From NCBI GenBank assembly GCA_021323555.1, contig JAJONP010000094.1, positions 1 through 7,553 on the forward strand: a DNA stretch of 7,553 nucleotides, in the 5' to 3' direction. Position 1 is the first letter of the stretch, and the number at the start of each line of letters is the position of its first letter. This DNA comes from Gammaproteobacteria bacterium. GTDB taxonomy: Bacteria > Pseudomonadota > Gammaproteobacteria > DSM-16500. The position numbers and the translations under genes are program-made. The notes beneath the pieces are model-generated. The model saw only the letters and a program-made list of their open reading frames with translations, was not told the DNA's origin and made no database searches. Shown here piece by piece: positions 6,364-7,553 of the stretch.

Positions 6364-6385
6364 ATTATAGATTATATATTATATA
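6364..6385 (-). promoter_or_regulatory. promoter -10 and AT dyad of the second TA operon
   Basis: A perfect TATAAT -10 (6364-6369 on the minus strand) lies 24 nt before the antitoxin ATG. Immediately upstream is the dyad TATATA-T-TATATA (6373-6385), which would fall in the -10/-35 spacer and could be the operator for the RHH-like antitoxin. No good -35 is seen; the region is almost pure A/T, so dyads also arise easily by chance. Confidence 0.45.
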
Positions 6386-6431
6386 AAAAATATAAGCGAT
6401 TTTTTTAAAAAATCCTTTATATTACAAATTC

Positions 6432-7427
6432 TTAACGTATGATGTTTTTCGCTGCAAGTTCCTGTAAATACTGTTCCATCGTACACATACCTTTTTCTTT
6501 TCCTGTCTGAATAGTCGAATACATTTGTGCGATTTTATCTTCACGAATCAGATGGCGTATGGCGGGTGTGCCTATCATGATTTCAAACGCAGCGATTCTA
6601 CCTCCTTTTATTTTTTTAATTAATTTTTGATAGATGACTGCCTGAAGTGATTCAGATAGTCTGTTTCTTATCGCATTTTTTTCACCCTCAGGGAATACAT
6701 CCACCATGCGACTGACTGCTTGTGCTGCAGAACTCGTGTGTAGCGTTGCCATTACTAAGTGGCCTGTTTCTGCTGCAGTTAATGCAAGGCGGATCGTTTC
6801 GAGGTCGCGTAACTCACCGACTAAAATCACATTAGGGTCTTCGCGTAATGCTGAACGCAATGCCTGGCTAAACCCATGCGTATCTCTATAGACTTCTCTT
6901 TGATGAATGAGGCTTTTTTTGCTTTTATGCCTGAATTCAATCGGGTCTTCAATGGTAATAATATGTAAAGCTTTTTGTGTATTAATATAATTAATCATTG
7001 CAGCCAATGTGGTGCTTTTACCACTGCCTGTTGCGCCTGTTATTAAAACCAATCCATTTGATAATTCCATTAATTCTTTAAAAATAAGAGGCATTTCTAA
7101 TGCTTCTAATGTTGGTATCTCAGATGGAATAATACGAAAAACAGCGGCTACTCCATTTGCTTCCTGAAATATATTCACTCTAAAATCCGAAATATCAGGT
7201 ACGCTGATCGCAAAATCGAGTTCCAAATTTTTTTCAAATAAGTCTTGTTGTTTTTGTGTCATGACGCTATAAATAAGCGCACGTGTTTCTTGTGCCTTGA
7301 GTTTGGGGGCATCTTGTATAATAGCCAGATCACCCTGGATACGTAGCATGGGTGGCATCTCAGGTGAGAGATGTAAATCAGATGCGTGTTGTTTTACGCT
7401 GAATGCTAATAATGAATTGATTTCCAT
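6432..7427 (-). CDS. pilT: type IV pilus retraction ATPase PilT
   Basis: 331-residue hexameric secretion-type ATPase that powers pilus retraction (twitching motility, DNA uptake) at the cytoplasmic face of the inner membrane. The N-terminal PAS-like domain shows the typical ASDLHLSPEMPPMLRIQGDL (15-34). The ATPase core has Walker A GATGSGKST (131-139), Asp box TIEDPIEF (158-165), Walker B VILVGELRD (200-208) and His box TGHLVMATLHT (221-231). AIRHLIRE (289-296) is a close match to the AIRNLIRE element characteristic of PilT, separating it from PilB and PilU. Length is close to the usual 340-350. The start follows the preceding gene's stop by 3 nt without a strong ribosome site, suggesting coupled translation. 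No other pilus gene is visible, which is common because pilT often stands away from the pilin operons. Confidence 0.96.
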   Translation of the reverse strand: MEINSLLAFSVKQHASDLHLSPEMPPMLRIQGDLAIIQDAPKLKAQETRALIYSVMTQKQQDLFEKNLELDFAISVPDISDFRVNIFQEANGVAAVFRIIPSEIPTLEALEMPLIFKELMELSNGLVLITGATGSGKSTTLAAMINYINTQKALHIITIEDPIEFRHKSKKSLIHQREVYRDTHGFSQALRSALREDPNVILVGELRDLETIRLALTAAETGHLVMATLHTSSAAQAVSRMVDVFPEGEKNAIRNRLSESLQAVIYQKLIKKIKGGRIAAFEIMIGTPAIRHLIREDKIAQMYSTIQTGKEKGMCTMEQYLQELAAKNIIR

Positions 7428-7430
7428 GGA

Positions 7431-7553
7431 TTATACTCGTTGTATATCAAATCCAGTCAAACAATCACTAAAAACAGCATCAACTCCCCAAGAAAATAAT
7501 TCATGCGCGCGTTCAGCAGTATTGACAGTATAAGCAAGTACTTTATAATTTTT
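7431..7553 (-). CDS. glycerophosphodiester phosphodiesterase, C-terminal end only
   Basis: The last 40 codons of a gene entering from the right edge. The translated tail contains VLAYTVNTAERAHELFSWGV followed by DAVFSD, matching the final strand-helix of the GDPD TIM barrel (family pattern V-x-x-W-T-V-N ... WGVDGI-x-TD). Tyr replaces the common Trp and Phe-Ser the common Thr. GDPDs hydrolyse glycerophosphodiesters from phospholipid turnover to glycerol-3-phosphate and an alcohol. Catalytic His/Glu residues lie outside the window, so activity cannot be judged. The stop is 3 nt before pilT, implying a shared transcript. Confidence 0.75.
   Translation of the reverse strand, partial: KNYKVLAYTVNTAERAHELFSWGVDAVFSDCLTGFDIQRV

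Noticed and set aside
6398..6414. GATTTTTT/AAAAAATC dyad after pilT as a terminator
   Set aside because: The stem is A/T only and the T-rich stretch is not directly adjacent, so it is more likely a by-product of the AT-rich gap.
6706..7533. Plus-strand frames opposite pilT and the GDPD tail
   Set aside because: The minus-strand reading gives complete PilT motifs and the GDPD end; the plus frames are compositional shadows.

Overview
The window is AT-rich, dense bacterial chromosome. It carries housekeeping genes with gammaproteobacterial-type products (GyrA, a YgfZ-type folate-binding protein, glutamine-dependent NadE, the pilus retraction ATPase PilT and a glycerophosphodiester phosphodiesterase tail). 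Base composition and gene set would suit an intracellular or host-associated gammaproteobacterium such as a Legionellales/Coxiellaceae member, but this is inference; no rRNA or tRNA marker is present to settle it.

Layout. Bases 1-2252 (minus): gyrA, open at the left edge, with about 750 codons visible. Bases 2421-2970 (minus): a type II toxin-antitoxin (TA) pair, an AbrB/SpoVT-fold antitoxin followed by an overlapping PemK/MazF-like toxin, with a palindrome just upstream of the antitoxin start. A divergent intergenic region leads to the plus-strand set phd antitoxin (3139-3381), a 13-codon start-only ORF that may be the relic of its toxin (3383-3424), a short ygfZ (3397-4074) and nadE (4076-5698). 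Bases 5773-6340 (minus, convergent with nadE): a second complete TA pair, a ribbon-helix-helix-like antitoxin with a MazF-type toxin. Bases 6432-7427 (minus): pilT. Bases 7431-7553 (minus): the last 40 codons of a glycerophosphodiester phosphodiesterase, ending 3 nt before pilT.

How it fits together. Conserved metabolic and DNA-topology genes are interleaved with three unrelated TA modules within 3.9 kb. Two look intact. The third is an antitoxin without a toxin, and its promoter now appears to sit at the head of the ygfZ-nadE transcription unit. The most useful leads are the orphan antitoxin with its apparent toxin-start relic, the Met at the quinolone-contact position of GyrA, the shortened YgfZ, and the candidate TA operators. 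I see no CRISPR array, insertion sequence, tRNA, rRNA or phage gene. The TA loci are of recognisable families, so I do not claim a new defence system here.
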